In this document: positions 19,058 through 28,897 of the stretch, piece by piece
Layout of the letters: each line of letters starts with the position of its first letter
How positions within the stretch are numbered: the first letter of the stretch is position 1
Assembly (NCBI RefSeq): GCF_001292705.1
Contig: NZ_LGAK01000021.1
Span: forward strand, 1-64,000
Direction: 5' to 3'
DNA from: Marinagarivorans algicola
GTDB taxonomy: Bacteria > Pseudomonadota > Gammaproteobacteria > Pseudomonadales > Cellvibrionaceae
DNA length: 64,000 bases
Position numbers and translations under genes: made by a program
The notes under the pieces: generated by a model
Told to the model about the DNA's origin: nothing
Database searches by the model: none
Seen by the model: only the letters and a program-made list of their open reading frames with translations

Positions 19058-20701
19058 GTGAAAAGAATCGTGCTTATAGCATTAACAGTAGGTGGCGTAT
19101 ATCGCTCTATTCTTTTAGTACTTTTATTGCTGTCATGCAGTGCCACTGATAACTCTTCACACGAGACGATAGTGCAGGTAATACATAAGCAAGATTTTCA
19201 GATTGTGGATTGTTTATTGCCCGCACAGGTGCGCCGATTGGGGCATGCGCAGTATATGGGTACACGCCGAGCGAGTAAAACTACCGCCCATGACTGTCAT
19301 ATCCGTGGCGGAGAGTATGTGGCTTACGATCGTGCAAATTATCACAGTGCCCTCAATGTCTGGTTACCGCTGGCCACGCGTGGAGATGCTAAAGCTCAAA
19401 ACTATGTTGGTGAAATTTACGAGAAAGGTTTGGGAGTTGAACCTGATTTTACACAAGCATTTTATTGGTATGGCCAATCGGCTGATCAAGGCTTTGCACG
19501 GGCTCAAATTAATATTGGCTTGCTGTACGAAAGAGGGATGGGTGTTGAGCGAGACCTCATTAAAGCGCTCAATTATTATCGATTGGCTTCAGGTATCGAT
19601 AATAATGCCGTGTTGTTAAGTCAAGATGCTCGGGCTGCTTTAGAGCAAGAGAAAAACCATTTTAAAAGCGCCATAGCCGCAGCAAATCAAACCATTCTTG
19701 AGCTTGAGCAGCAATTATCAAGCGCTACTCAAAATAAACAAGAAATCAAGAGTGCGCAACGGCATGTGACGGGATTACGTGCATTATATAATCATTCTTT
19801 GGATGAACGCTCAAAACTTCAAAATCGTTTAGACGCTATGAATCTTGCGTACCGAAATATCATAAGTAACGATTTTATGACTCCTGAAAATATGAGTTTA
19901 GGAGACCCTAAAATCGCACACAGTATAAATTTTGGTCGCTACTATGCGTTAATTATAGGTAATCAAGAATATCAATTTTTAGATGATTTACGCTCACCCG
20001 TGAAAGATGCTGAGCGCCTACAAGAAGTACTTGAGCGCCGTTATGGGTTTACAACGCAGTTGATTAAAAATGGTGAAGGAAAAGATATTTTAATGGCTAT
20101 TAGTCGTTTGTTTCATACGCTGGGCGCTAATGATAATTTATTAATATTCTATGCAGGGCATGGTGAGCTATCGAATGTAGGTCTCAGTAAAACAGAGAGA
20201 GGCTATTGGTTACCCGTCGATGCTCAAGGTAATAATATTACTCACTGGCTGAATAATGCTGTCATTAGTGATCATTTAGATCGGTTAAAGGTACGTTCGG
20301 TATTGGTGATTGCAGATTCATGCTTTGCGGGCTACTTAGGGGAAGATAAAAGCCCGTATTTATTTGGTTTAAGTAGTGCCAAGTTATCTCGCGCTGCTAT
20401 CCAAACGGATATCAAAAGGCGCGCACGTATTGTAATTTCTTCTGGTGGCAAGCGACCGGTACTTGATGGTAATAAGGCCGATCACTCTATTTTTGCCGGT
20501 GCGTTAATTGATGTGCTTGAAAATAATGATAGGCCTTTACGCGATAGTCAATTATTTTCGCTGTTGTCTGTGAATGTTCGACAACGGGCAGATCGGCTAG
20601 TGCTGCGACAAGAGCCTGAAATGAAGCCTATACGAGAGGCTGGTCATGAAGGGGGAAGTTTTTACTTTGTACCGAAAGCTTTTATTGAGTCAGCACACTA
20701 A
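19058..20701 (+). CDS. Lipoprotein with Sel1 repeats and a caspase-like (C14) peptidase domain
   Basis: A 547-residue protein starting at GTG 19058. A hydrophobic N-terminus ends in the lipobox LLSC with Cys27 as the lipidation site. Two or three Sel1-type repeats (about 93-185: GDAKAQNYVGEIYEKGLGVE, GFARAQINIGLLYERGMGVE) are followed by a coiled-coil-like segment (about 195-262). The C-terminal domain (about 295-535) is a caspase-like fold with the catalytic dyad His368 in YAGHGE and Cys422 in IADSCFAG. Both residues are intact, so the domain is probably active, presumably in the periplasm or at the outer membrane. No substrate is known. The upstream kinase gene is in the same direction. Confidence 0.88.
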   Translation: MKRIVLIALTVGGVYRSILLVLLLLSCSATDNSSHETIVQVIHKQDFQIVDCLLPAQVRRLGHAQYMGTRRASKTTAHDCHIRGGEYVAYDRANYHSALNVWLPLATRGDAKAQNYVGEIYEKGLGVEPDFTQAFYWYGQSADQGFARAQINIGLLYERGMGVERDLIKALNYYRLASGIDNNAVLLSQDARAALEQEKNHFKSAIAAANQTILELEQQLSSATQNKQEIKSAQRHVTGLRALYNHSLDERSKLQNRLDAMNLAYRNIISNDFMTPENMSLGDPKIAHSINFGRYYALIIGNQEYQFLDDLRSPVKDAERLQEVLERRYGFTTQLIKNGEGKDILMAISRLFHTLGANDNLLIFYAGHGELSNVGLSKTERGYWLPVDAQGNNITHWLNNAVISDHLDRLKVRSVLVIADSCFAGYLGEDKSPYLFGLSSAKLSRAAIQTDIKRRARIVISSGGKRPVLDGNKADHSIFAGALIDVLENNDRPLRDSQLFSLLSVNVRQRADRLVLRQEPEMKPIREAGHEGGSFYFVPKAFIESAH

Positions 20702-20729
20702 AAATATGGGGTACACTCAGTGCACTGTA

Positions 20730-22319
20730 TTAATTGCGCGCGGCATCTATGAGTGTTTGTGTGTAGGGTGCAGTGGGTGCGGTCAATACTTGAGTGGCAT
20801 GGCCTTGCTCTACGATCTTCCCAGATTGCATAACTATAATATAATGGCTTAAAGCTTGAATGACTTTTAGATCATGGCTAATAAAAATATATGAGAGGTT
20901 ATATTTGTCTTGCAGTGCTTTGAGTAGCTGTATGATTTGATTTTGCACTATACGATCCAGTGAGGAGGTGGGCTCATCAAGAATAATCAGTTTAGGTTTT
21001 AAAATAAGTGCCCTCGCCAGCGCAATACGCTGCCTTTGACCGCCTGAAAATTCGTGAGGGTAGCGGTGACGTATACTGGGGTCTAAGCCGGTTTCTTTTA
21101 GCGCATCAATCACTTTGAGCGTTTTTTGTTGTTGGCTGAGATGCTTCTCAAATACATCGAGCCCTTCGATAAGAAGATGATGAATACTCATGCGTGGACT
21201 CAGACTCGCAAAAGGATCCTGAAAAACGACCTGGAAGGCTTTGCGGTAAGTGCGTAGTTGTCTAGGTGTAAGTTTTTTTAATGCTACGTTGTCAAAAAAT
21301 AAAGCACCCTCGCTTTTTTGTAAAAGCATTAATGCCATGGCGAGTGTTGATTTTCCTGATCCACTTTCGCCAATAATACCTAATGTTTCACCTTTATTGA
21401 CTTGTATATTGACGTTGTTAACGGCGCTGAACCAACGCTTGTTTTTATTGAAAATAGGTTTATTGAGTGCAAAGCGAACCTGGATATTTTTACCGGTTAA
21501 TAGCGGATGCGCGTGTGTAGTCTGAAGAATTTGAGCGGGTGGTTCTGCGGTTATAAGGGCTTGTGTGTAATGATGCTTCGGGGTGTTAAAAATATCATTA
21601 GCGGTGCCTTGCTCAACAATACTGCCTTGATAGATAACCGCAATGTTGTCGCTGTATTTTTTAACCATAGGTAAATCATGGCTAATCAGTAATACCCCCA
21701 TATCTAAATCTTCTTTGAGCGAATGAATTAGCGCTAAAATATTTTTTTGCACAGTAACATCTAAAGCGGTAGTAGGCTCGTCAGCAATTAAAATTTTGGG
21801 TGTGTTGGCGAGTGCCATAGCGATCATTACGCGCTGCCGCTCACCGCCTGATAATTCATACGGGTAGCTTTTTAAGCGTCGATTCGGCTGAGATATCCCC
21901 ACTTTGGCAAGCCATTCAAGGGTTTTTATTTTGGCTTGTTGCCTATTAAGGCCTTGATGTATGCGCAGTGTCTCACCAATTTGTTGCTCTATGGTGTGTA
22001 GTGGATTCAGTGCGCTCATCGGCTCTTGAAAAATCATGCTGATTTGATTGCCACGTATTGCCTGTAAGCTTTGTTTATTGAGTTGTAGTAAATCCAAACT
22101 CTCAAATAAGATGCGACCGCGAGGGTGGTAGGCACTAGGGTAGGGCAGCAATTGTAATATAGACGATGCGATAGCGCTTTTCCCCGATCCACTTTCCCCG
22201 ACTAAAGCGAGCGTTTTGCCGGCAAAAATATCTATATTAATGTCGTCTACTACGGTTGTTTTACGGCGACCCTGCTCAAAAATAATGCTTAAATTTTGAA
22301 TAGACATTAAAGCTGGCAT
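20730..22319 (-). CDS. yejF: Peptide ABC transporter, double ATP-binding subunit
   Basis: A 529-residue protein with two fused ABC ATPase domains. Walker A motifs are GESGSGKSAIAS and GESGSGKSTLA; the signature motifs are LSGGERQR and FSGGQRQR; the Walker B motifs ILIADEPTTALD and LIILDEPTSSLD are present. It powers the YejABEF oligopeptide importer, known in enterobacteria for microcin C uptake. I chose the ATG at 22319 because it lies two bases after the yejE stop and directly precedes the ABC domain; a longer frame back to 22433 would lie inside yejE. It is the last gene of the yejABEF operon. Confidence 0.92.
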   Translation of the reverse strand: MPALMSIQNLSIIFEQGRRKTTVVDDINIDIFAGKTLALVGESGSGKSAIASSILQLLPYPSAYHPRGRILFESLDLLQLNKQSLQAIRGNQISMIFQEPMSALNPLHTIEQQIGETLRIHQGLNRQQAKIKTLEWLAKVGISQPNRRLKSYPYELSGGERQRVMIAMALANTPKILIADEPTTALDVTVQKNILALIHSLKEDLDMGVLLISHDLPMVKKYSDNIAVIYQGSIVEQGTANDIFNTPKHHYTQALITAEPPAQILQTTHAHPLLTGKNIQVRFALNKPIFNKNKRWFSAVNNVNIQVNKGETLGIIGESGSGKSTLAMALMLLQKSEGALFFDNVALKKLTPRQLRTYRKAFQVVFQDPFASLSPRMSIHHLLIEGLDVFEKHLSQQQKTLKVIDALKETGLDPSIRHRYPHEFSGGQRQRIALARALILKPKLIILDEPTSSLDRIVQNQIIQLLKALQDKYNLSYIFISHDLKVIQALSHYIIVMQSGKIVEQGHATQVLTAPTAPYTQTLIDAARN

Positions 22320-22321
22320 AG

Positions 22322-23410
22322 TTATGTTGATACCTTCAATCGAGGGTCGAAGGCATCGCGCGCACCTTCGCCAATGAATACCATGAGCGTTAATGTACTC
22401 GACAGTGTCACAAAGGCGGTTAAACCCAGCCAAGGAGCATGCAGGTTGTTTTTGCCTTGTAATACCAACTCGCCGAGTGAGGCTGAGCCTGGAGGTAACC
22501 CCAAGCCTAAAAAATCAAGTGCAGTGAGTGTTGATATTGCGCCAGCTAAAATAAATGGCATGTAAGCGATTGTGGCTACCATGGCATTAGGTAGCAGATG
22601 ACGCTGTATAATTTTTATATGGCTAACACCGAGTGCGCGCGCCGCTTTTATGTAGTCAAGATTGCGCACTTTTAGGCATTCAGCACGTACTAAATCAACG
22701 AGTCGTGTCCAGCTAAATAGTAGCATAATAAAGAGCAGCCAAGCCGTGTTAGGCGTTATTATGCTGGAGATAATGATTAATAAATACACTGTGGGTAATC
22801 CGCTCCATAGTTCTAAAAAACGTTGCCCAATGAGATCGATGGTGCCGCCAAAATAGCCCTGAAACGCCCCAATAGTAATACCAATCAGACTACTACCGAA
22901 GGTTAATCCTATTGCAAATAAGAGTGAGACTCTAAGGCCATAAAGGGTTCGTGCTAAGACGTCACGTGCTTGATCATCAGTACCTAGCCAGTGACTACTC
23001 GACGGTGACGATGGCGCAGGTGAGGTTAGATTGCGAATGTGCGTTGTGTAGTGGTACGGAATTAAAGGCCAAATAAGCCAACCGTTTTTTTCGATAAGGG
23101 CAATGATATAAGGATCTGTATAGTCAGTGGTTGTTTCAAAATCACCACCAAAGGTTGTTTCTGGGTAGGCGTTAAATACCGGAAAGAAAAAGCTTTGTTT
23201 ATATTGAATAACTAAAGGCTTATCGTTGGCAATAATGGGCGAGCACAGTGAAAGGGTGAGCATAAGGGCAAATAGCCATAAGCTCCATTTTGCGCGTTTA
23301 TTATTTAAAAAAATATCGATGCGCCTTTGTGTTAAAGGGCTTGGATTCCAGTATGCTAAAGGTTGATCACTGGGCTTTGCCTGTGTCACGATTGCCGATG
23401 AATGTTTCAT
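22322..23410 (-). CDS. yejE: Peptide ABC transporter permease YejE
   Basis: A 362-residue inner-membrane permease of the DppC/OppC type. A long periplasmic loop follows the first helix (about residue 42). The domain around WLGTDDQARDVLARTLYGLRVSLLFA and the EAA-like loop AARALGVSHIKIIQRHLLPNA, which contacts the ATPase, are clear. It pairs with YejB to form the translocation pore. It lies between yejB (5-base gap) and yejF (2-base gap). Confidence 0.92.
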   Translation of the reverse strand: MKHSSAIVTQAKPSDQPLAYWNPSPLTQRRIDIFLNNKRAKWSLWLFALMLTLSLCSPIIANDKPLVIQYKQSFFFPVFNAYPETTFGGDFETTTDYTDPYIIALIEKNGWLIWPLIPYHYTTHIRNLTSPAPSSPSSSHWLGTDDQARDVLARTLYGLRVSLLFAIGLTFGSSLIGITIGAFQGYFGGTIDLIGQRFLELWSGLPTVYLLIIISSIITPNTAWLLFIMLLFSWTRLVDLVRAECLKVRNLDYIKAARALGVSHIKIIQRHLLPNAMVATIAYMPFILAGAISTLTALDFLGLGLPPGSASLGELVLQGKNNLHAPWLGLTAFVTLSSTLTLMVFIGEGARDAFDPRLKVST

Positions 23411-23415
23411 AATGA

Positions 23416-24471
23416 TTATTTACGATTATCAAAGTGAATGCGAGGGTCAACCCAGTGATAGATCAAATCAGACAATAATTTTAATAGTAAACTGATTAAT
23501 GTAAAAATATAAAGCGTAGAGAATACAATAGGGTAATCGCGATTAATAATTGCTTCGTAACTCAAAAGCCCAATCCCGTCGAGTGAGAATATCACTTCTA
23601 TTAAGAGTGAGCCGGTAAAAAATATACTCACAATCGCCGTAGGAAAACTGGCAATAATAATTAACATGCTGTTGCGAAATACGTGGCCATACAATACCTG
23701 TTTGTCATTCAGCCCTTTTGCAATAGCGGTGGTGACGTAATGTTTGTTGATTTCATCGAGAAATGAATTTTTAGTGAGTAGGGTTAATGTGGCAAACCCC
23801 CCGATTGTGTAGGCTGTTAGTGGTAATATTAAATGCCAAAGGTAGTCTTTTATTTTGCCCGCTAGGCTTAGTGTATTAAAGTGATCAGAGGTTAAGCCTC
23901 TGAGCGGTAGCCAATCTAAATAACTGCCTCCAGCAAAAATAACAATAAGAATAATGGCAAATAAAAATCCTGGTATGGCATAGGCTACCACTATGAGTGT
24001 GCTTGTCCAAATATCAAAATGGCTCCGGTGTTGCAGTGCCTTTTTAATGCCGAGTGGTATTGAAATTAAGTAAATAAGTAATGTACTCCATAAACCTAGC
24101 GAAATAGAGGTAGGTAGTTTTTCAGCAATGAGCGATAAGACACTGGCATCACGGTAGTAGCTGTCTCCAAAATCGAAGAGCACGTAGTTTTTTAGCATAA
24201 GCCAAAAGCGTATATGTGCGGGCTTATCAAAACCATACTGGGCTGTTATTTGTGCGATAATCTCTTGGGGCAAGTGCTGGCGACTAGTGGGGTGTTGGTG
24301 TGTGATGCGCGCTGCCTCTAGAGTGGGCGCATATTGGCTCGTTTCCAGTTTTAGGAGCGTTTGCTCAACAGGGCCGCCAGGTGCGAATTGTACAATAGTA
24401 AAATTCACAAGCATAATGCCAAACAGTGTAGGGCCTATTAATAATAAACGTATTGTAATGTAGCGCCACAT
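23416..24471 (-). CDS. yejB: Peptide ABC transporter permease YejB
   Basis: A 351-residue DppB/OppB-type permease with about six helices. The opening MWRYITIRLLLIGPTLFGIM and the FAPGGPVEQ motif are typical of the family, as is the IFSLDGIGLLSYEAIINRDYPIV stretch. The ATPase-contact loop AIAKGLNDKQVLYGHVFRNS is present. It begins five bases after the yejA stop, consistent with tight operon organisation. Confidence 0.92.
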   Translation of the reverse strand: MWRYITIRLLLIGPTLFGIMLVNFTIVQFAPGGPVEQTLLKLETSQYAPTLEAARITHQHPTSRQHLPQEIIAQITAQYGFDKPAHIRFWLMLKNYVLFDFGDSYYRDASVLSLIAEKLPTSISLGLWSTLLIYLISIPLGIKKALQHRSHFDIWTSTLIVVAYAIPGFLFAIILIVIFAGGSYLDWLPLRGLTSDHFNTLSLAGKIKDYLWHLILPLTAYTIGGFATLTLLTKNSFLDEINKHYVTTAIAKGLNDKQVLYGHVFRNSMLIIIASFPTAIVSIFFTGSLLIEVIFSLDGIGLLSYEAIINRDYPIVFSTLYIFTLISLLLKLLSDLIYHWVDPRIHFDNRK

Positions 24472-24476
24472 AGGGT

Positions 24477-26318
24477 TTAGCGTGGTAATTTATCGGCTTT
24501 TTTATCGTCATACCACCAAAAATGAGGAGCATAAAAAAAACGATAGTCGTATTTCGGCGATGCAATAAAATTAAATTTATTCCAGTAGGCCACTTTGCTG
24601 ATGGGTGAGTAATGAAAGGGTACAGCGTAATGCGAATGCAGCAGTACGCGATCGAGTGCTCGCGTCGCGATCACTAATTCCTCGCGGCTTGGGGCGTCAA
24701 TGATATGCTCAATCAGTGCGTCAACGGCGCGGTTGCTGATGCCCATGTGGTTCAAGCTGTTGTTTAGATTGGCTGCCTGAGAGCCCCAGTAATCACGCTG
24801 CTCGTTACCCGGTGAAGAGGTGGGAGCGATAGAAATAATAGAGGCGTCAAAATCTCGATTATTGCGCAAGCTAATGTATTGGGCTGAGCCCACGACTCGG
24901 AGGGTTGCGTCGATGCCGAGCTTTTTTAAGTTGTTAATCCAAGGGTTGATTAAGCCTTCAAACAGCGTTGAGGACTGTAGTATTTCGAGTGTTACAGGTT
25001 TTTGAGTGTTTGGATTAATGAGTTTTCCGTTGACTACATTAAAGCCGGCGCGCTGTAATATCTCTTTTGCTTTTTTTAGATTCTCTCGATTATTACCGCT
25101 ACCTTGAGTCTGCGGGTTTGTATAAGCTTGGGTAAATACCTGTGCAGGGATATATTGTGCGAGCGGTTTTAACAGTGTGAGTTCTTTGGCTGAGGGCAAA
25201 CCCGTTGCGCTTAACTCTGAGTTCGCAAAGTAGCTATTGGATCGTGTATACGAACTATAAAAAAGATTTTTATTGGTCCATTCAAAATCATAGGCATAAT
25301 TGATGGCTTCTCTGAGCGCCGGGCTACTAAACTCACGCTTGCGTAAATTAAACATTAAGCCTGTGAAGCCTTGGGTATTTGCGTTGGGTATTTCGGCTTT
25401 AATAATTTTGCCCGCTTTGACTGCGGCTATGTTGTAAGCGTTTGCCCAATTTTTGGCCGTATTGCGTGTGTTAAGATCAAATTCACCGGCTTTAAATGCC
25501 TCTAAATAAACATTGTTGTCTTTATAATAGGTGACATCAATAACATCAAAATTAAACATACCTTTTCTGGTTGGGGTGTTTTGTGCCCAATAATCTTTAA
25601 TACGCGTGTAGACCGCTCTTCGACCTGCATCAACGCGCGCTAATGTATAGGGACCACTTACGACAGGTATGTCTAGGCTTGATTTTTGTAGGTCATGCTT
25701 TTGCCAGTAGTGCTCTGCCAAGACAGGAATTTGACCTAATATTTGAAAGAGCTCGGTATTGTCGGGGTTGCCATTATAAAATGTGATGGTTTGATCATTA
25801 ATCACTTCTACTTTTGAAACATCAGCCCAATATAACTTGTAGCGTGGCGAGCCGTTTTGCATTAAGGCATTAAAGCTAAAGGCGACATCATGGGCGGTAA
25901 TAGGGTGCCCATCACTGAAGGTTGCCTTAGGGTTGAGGTGAAAAGTAATCCACTGTCTGGATAGGGGGTATTCAACCGACTGAGCGATATGACCATACAT
26001 GGTACCTATCTCGTCATGCGCGCTTTCGAGGAGTGATCCGTGCAGCAGTAAGAGCGTGTGACGCTCAGGCCGCCCTTTGATTGCATAAGGATTAACGCTG
26101 TCAAACGTTCCAACTTCGGCGAGCCGTAATGTGCCACCTTTTGGCGCGTTGGGGTGTGCGTACTCAAAGTGTTCAAAATGTTTGGGGTATTTGGGTTCAC
26201 CATGAATCGTGATGGCGTGTGAATGAATGATAGAGCTTTGTTTATCTTGTGCGATGACCGCGCTAGATAAGTAAAGTGCGATGCACGCAATCAGCAAGTG
26301 TTTCATTAAGCGTTTCAC
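24477..26318 (-). CDS. yejA: Periplasmic peptide-binding protein YejA
   Basis: A 613-residue family 5 extracellular solute-binding protein. The N-terminus has a Sec signal peptide (LLIACIALYLSSAVIAQ, cleavage probably after AVIA). The HGEPKYPKHFEHFEYAHPNAPKGGTLRLAE block and GTFDSVNPYAIKG are typical of the YejA branch. It delivers oligopeptides to YejB/YejE. It is the first gene of the operon; the promoter should lie in the long gap on its upstream (right) side. The start could be at either of two Met codons four residues apart. Confidence 0.92.
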   Translation of the reverse strand: MKRLMKHLLIACIALYLSSAVIAQDKQSSIIHSHAITIHGEPKYPKHFEHFEYAHPNAPKGGTLRLAEVGTFDSVNPYAIKGRPERHTLLLLHGSLLESAHDEIGTMYGHIAQSVEYPLSRQWITFHLNPKATFSDGHPITAHDVAFSFNALMQNGSPRYKLYWADVSKVEVINDQTITFYNGNPDNTELFQILGQIPVLAEHYWQKHDLQKSSLDIPVVSGPYTLARVDAGRRAVYTRIKDYWAQNTPTRKGMFNFDVIDVTYYKDNNVYLEAFKAGEFDLNTRNTAKNWANAYNIAAVKAGKIIKAEIPNANTQGFTGLMFNLRKREFSSPALREAINYAYDFEWTNKNLFYSSYTRSNSYFANSELSATGLPSAKELTLLKPLAQYIPAQVFTQAYTNPQTQGSGNNRENLKKAKEILQRAGFNVVNGKLINPNTQKPVTLEILQSSTLFEGLINPWINNLKKLGIDATLRVVGSAQYISLRNNRDFDASIISIAPTSSPGNEQRDYWGSQAANLNNSLNHMGISNRAVDALIEHIIDAPSREELVIATRALDRVLLHSHYAVPFHYSPISKVAYWNKFNFIASPKYDYRFFYAPHFWWYDDKKADKLPR

Positions 26319-26903
26319 CTTTTTACAGTGGCGAACCCAAAGGTCGAGTGAGCTTGGCGTAGATGTGGGTACGCAGTGTCGATAATAATATTATTTGCGT
26401 CGATAGCAATGTTGTGTCTGTAGCGTTAGTGGGGTTATTGTTGATAGCGTTGCTGAGTGAGGTTTGTCGGCTCTAGTACCTACAGGCGGTCAGAGCGCTA
26501 TATCACCTCATGAAGGTAGCAGTATTATCGGTGTTGTGTATTGCTCGGTGCAAATGACTCTTGTGTTTATTGTGTGTTTTATGTGATGTAAGCCCAGATT
26601 ACCTTGCTCATAAGGGAACTTGGCGTTTACGATAAGAGCGCCACAACAGGCTATATTTACATAGGCTGATATTGAGTGGGCGCTACTCAATGATGTTTTG
26701 AGGATTTCCGTGCCGAGCTTTGCACGACGCAGCGTTGAGGGTTGCCAAGCCCAGATGGCTCAAGTAACTCAGTCAATGCACTCTGGGTGCCTAATGCTGG
26801 TATTTTTAAATCGTTGCAGCTCGGTCCAAGTTGATTTGCGTATACCCGCAATGCCTATTGGGCTTGCAGTTAGGTTTGGTGATGAGGTTGAGTTGGGTCG
26901 TCG
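26319..26903. other. Intergenic region upstream of yejA
   Basis: About 585 bases with no supported gene. It must contain the promoter of yejA (leftward) and the end of yeiP. Short open frames at 26508-26690 and 26698-26907 show no recognisable domain and no good ribosome binding site. I see no repeat or RNA motif I can name. Confidence 0.5.
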
Positions 26904-27470
26904 CTAGGCGCGGCTCATAAACTTATGGTCGGCTGTGTTGACCTTTACTGTATCGCCATTGGCAATATATTCGGGAACTTGAATGATTAAGCCTGTACTC
27001 AGGGTGGCGGGTTTGGTACGTGCAGTAGCCGATGCCCCTTTAATTGATGGGTCGGTTTCGATAATTGTTAAATCAACCGAAGAGGGTAAATCTAATGCCA
27101 CGGGGACATCGTTAACGATAAAGACTTGAAGATCGGTAGTATTCTCGGTGATAAAAGGTACTTCATCGGCAATAGCCTCTTTACTCAAGTTGTACGGCGT
27201 GTAGTCTTCGCTATCCATAAACACGTACTCATCGCCATCAACATAAGAAAATGTCACCCCGCGACGTGAAAAATCGGCCAGCGTCATCATTTCGTCTGCT
27301 TTAAAGCTTTCGTCTACTTTGATGCCTGTGGCAATTTCGTACATACGAATACGATAGAGACTGCCACCGGCACGGCCGCATACCGCAGATTTACTGACTT
27401 CTTTCACAAGATACACTTTACCGTTGTATTCGATGGCGACGTTCTTTTTGATTTCGCTGGCTTTAGGCAT
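26904..27470 (-). CDS. yeiP: Elongation factor P-like protein YeiP (EfpL)
   Basis: A 188-residue three-domain EF-P paralogue that helps the ribosome pass difficult peptide-bond steps such as proline runs. The family features are all present: MPKASEIKK opening, [20 protein letters not shown] in domain II, and the domain III stretch [17 protein letters not shown]. Arg33 in the tip loop (CGRAGG) matches the unmodified Arg33 of E. coli EfpL, which separates it from lysine-modified EF-P. It is divergent from bolA with a 173-base spacer. Confidence 0.92.
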   Translation of the reverse strand: MPKASEIKKNVAIEYNGKVYLVKEVSKSAVCGRAGGSLYRIRMYEIATGIKVDESFKADEMMTLADFSRRGVTFSYVDGDEYVFMDSEDYTPYNLSKEAIADEVPFITENTTDLQVFIVNDVPVALDLPSSVDLTIIETDPSIKGASATARTKPATLSTGLIIQVPEYIANGDTVKVNTADHKFMSRA

Positions 27471-27643
27471 AATAGATTTCCAAAAAGGCGAGAAAATATC
27501 ACAGCTAAGCGTAGATACCTAGCGGCCCAGCGATTTAATAGACTTTTTCGACTGGGCTAGCTCACGATGATGGGCGTGTTGTATTATGTCAGATGCAGAT
27601 CAAACCATTCCATGAGTGAAGAGCTCGATACAAAGGCAGGCAT

Positions 27644-27967
27644 ATGCAAAATCCAATACAGGCGGCTATAGTGCTTAAATTACAGCAAGCACTCAGTCCT
27701 GATCATCTTGATGTTATCAATGAAAGCGCGAACCACAATGTGCCTGTGGGCTCCGAAAGCCACTTTAAGGTCATCGCGGTTAGCCAGTACTTTGAGGGTA
27801 AGCGAGCGGTGGCTCGCCATCAAGCGGTGTATCAAATTTTAGCGCAAGAGCTAAAAGGCAGTAAGTCAGGCGTTGGCGTACATGCATTGGCACTTCATTT
27901 GTATACGCCGGGTGAATGGGCAGAGCAGCAAGCAGCGCCAATGTCGCCGCTGTGCTTAGGTGCTTAG
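27644..27967 (+). CDS. bolA: BolA family protein
   Basis: A 107-residue protein with the BolA fold: LDVINESANHNVP at residues 23-35, then GSESHFKVIAVS, then the helix and VHALALHLYTPGEW near residue 85. The invariant histidine in the LALHLYTP motif is present. BolA proteins bind monothiol glutaredoxins with Fe-S clusters and can act as transcription factors for shape and stress genes. The length and C-terminal tail favour BolA over the shorter IbaG type. Confidence 0.88.
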   Translation: MQNPIQAAIVLKLQQALSPDHLDVINESANHNVPVGSESHFKVIAVSQYFEGKRAVARHQAVYQILAQELKGSKSGVGVHALALHLYTPGEWAEQQAAPMSPLCLGA

Positions 27968-28063
27968 ATGTTTAGGCGCTTAGACAATACCTATCAAAAC
28001 GCTATGCCACTATTCAGCCAAGCTGAAAGTTCCACCTGATAGGGGGCTGATGGTACTTTTTGT

Positions 28064-28094
28064 CTATTTTAAGCGCTGGGAGCGCTTAAAATAG
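28064..28094. repeat. Perfect 14-bp hairpin between bolA and trmL
   Basis: CTATTTTAAGCGCT and its exact complement are separated by GGG. It lies 97 bases after bolA and 119 bases from the trmL stop, between convergent genes. It is a likely bidirectional transcription-ending or RNA-stabilising hairpin, although no T-run follows the stem on either strand. Confidence 0.65.
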
Positions 28095-28212
28095 TGCCTA
28101 AATGATGATTGATTCGCCCCAATTCCGGCCTTCTGAATGGTTACAACCCTATCGGGTAAAGCTGAGCAGCTTGGCTCAGTAGTAACCTAAAATAATGGTT
28201 TAGTGGGTAGGC

Positions 28213-28677
28213 TTAAATGGCACCTTCGAAGCCCATTTGTCGCCATGCTTCATACGCAATCACAGAGGTGGCATTAGAGAGGTTCATACTGCGGCTTTCG
28301 GGTCGCATCGGGATACGTAAAACACCGCTGATCTGCGGTGCCGTTCTAATCTCTTCGGGGAGCCCGCGTGTCTCGGGTCCCATTAGTAAAAAATCACCCT
28401 CCTCAAACTTTTGCTCGCTAAACCAGTGAGTGCCCTTGGTGCTAATAGCAAACAGCCTGATTTTTGGGTGGGTTTGTATAAAGGCTTGCCAGTTGGCGTA
28501 CTGTTTAACATTTTGCCACTCGGCGTAATCGAGTCCTGCACGGCGTAGGCGCTTGTCATCCAGTTCAAAGCCGAAAGGCTCAATCAGGTGAAGCTGAAAG
28601 CCCATATTAGCGCACAAGCGAATGATGTTCCCGGTATTGGGCGGAATTTCAGGTTCAAATAAAACAATATTTAACAT
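28213..28677 (-). CDS. trmL: tRNA (cytidine(34)-2'-O)-methyltransferase TrmL
   Basis: A 154-residue SPOUT methyltransferase that modifies the wobble base of certain leucine tRNAs. The N-terminal FEPEIPPNTGNIIRLCAN, the LMGPETRGLP motif and the C-terminal IPMRPESRSMNLSNATSVIAYEAWRQ knot are all present and carry the AdoMet-binding and catalytic residues. Length fits the E. coli protein (about 157). Confidence 0.94.
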   Translation of the reverse strand: MLNIVLFEPEIPPNTGNIIRLCANMGFQLHLIEPFGFELDDKRLRRAGLDYAEWQNVKQYANWQAFIQTHPKIRLFAISTKGTHWFSEQKFEEGDFLLMGPETRGLPEEIRTAPQISGVLRIPMRPESRSMNLSNATSVIAYEAWRQMGFEGAI

Positions 28678-28897
28678 AAGGGGCTGCCAAGGTTTAAGAG
28701 GTTACTCGTGGTGCGTGTGTTGTGGATAATAATGAATATCAGACAATTTCGATAGAGCGTCTATACTCAGTTTAACGTGCCGTATTTGTTTGGTAATTGG
28801 TGTATAAAAATACGTTTAAGCTAACGGTGAATTTTATGCGCAACCATCGGCGGCGTATAGAGAAAATGCCAATAAAGGGCTAAATCAGGTTGTTAAC

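Noticed and set aside
26508-26907. Two short open frames upstream of yeiP and yejA
   Set aside because: The predicted peptides have no signal, membrane or known domain, lack a good ribosome binding site, and look like chance frames in an intergenic region.
28064-28094. Rho-independent terminator
   Set aside because: The stem is perfect but no T-run follows on either strand, so I list it only as an inverted repeat.
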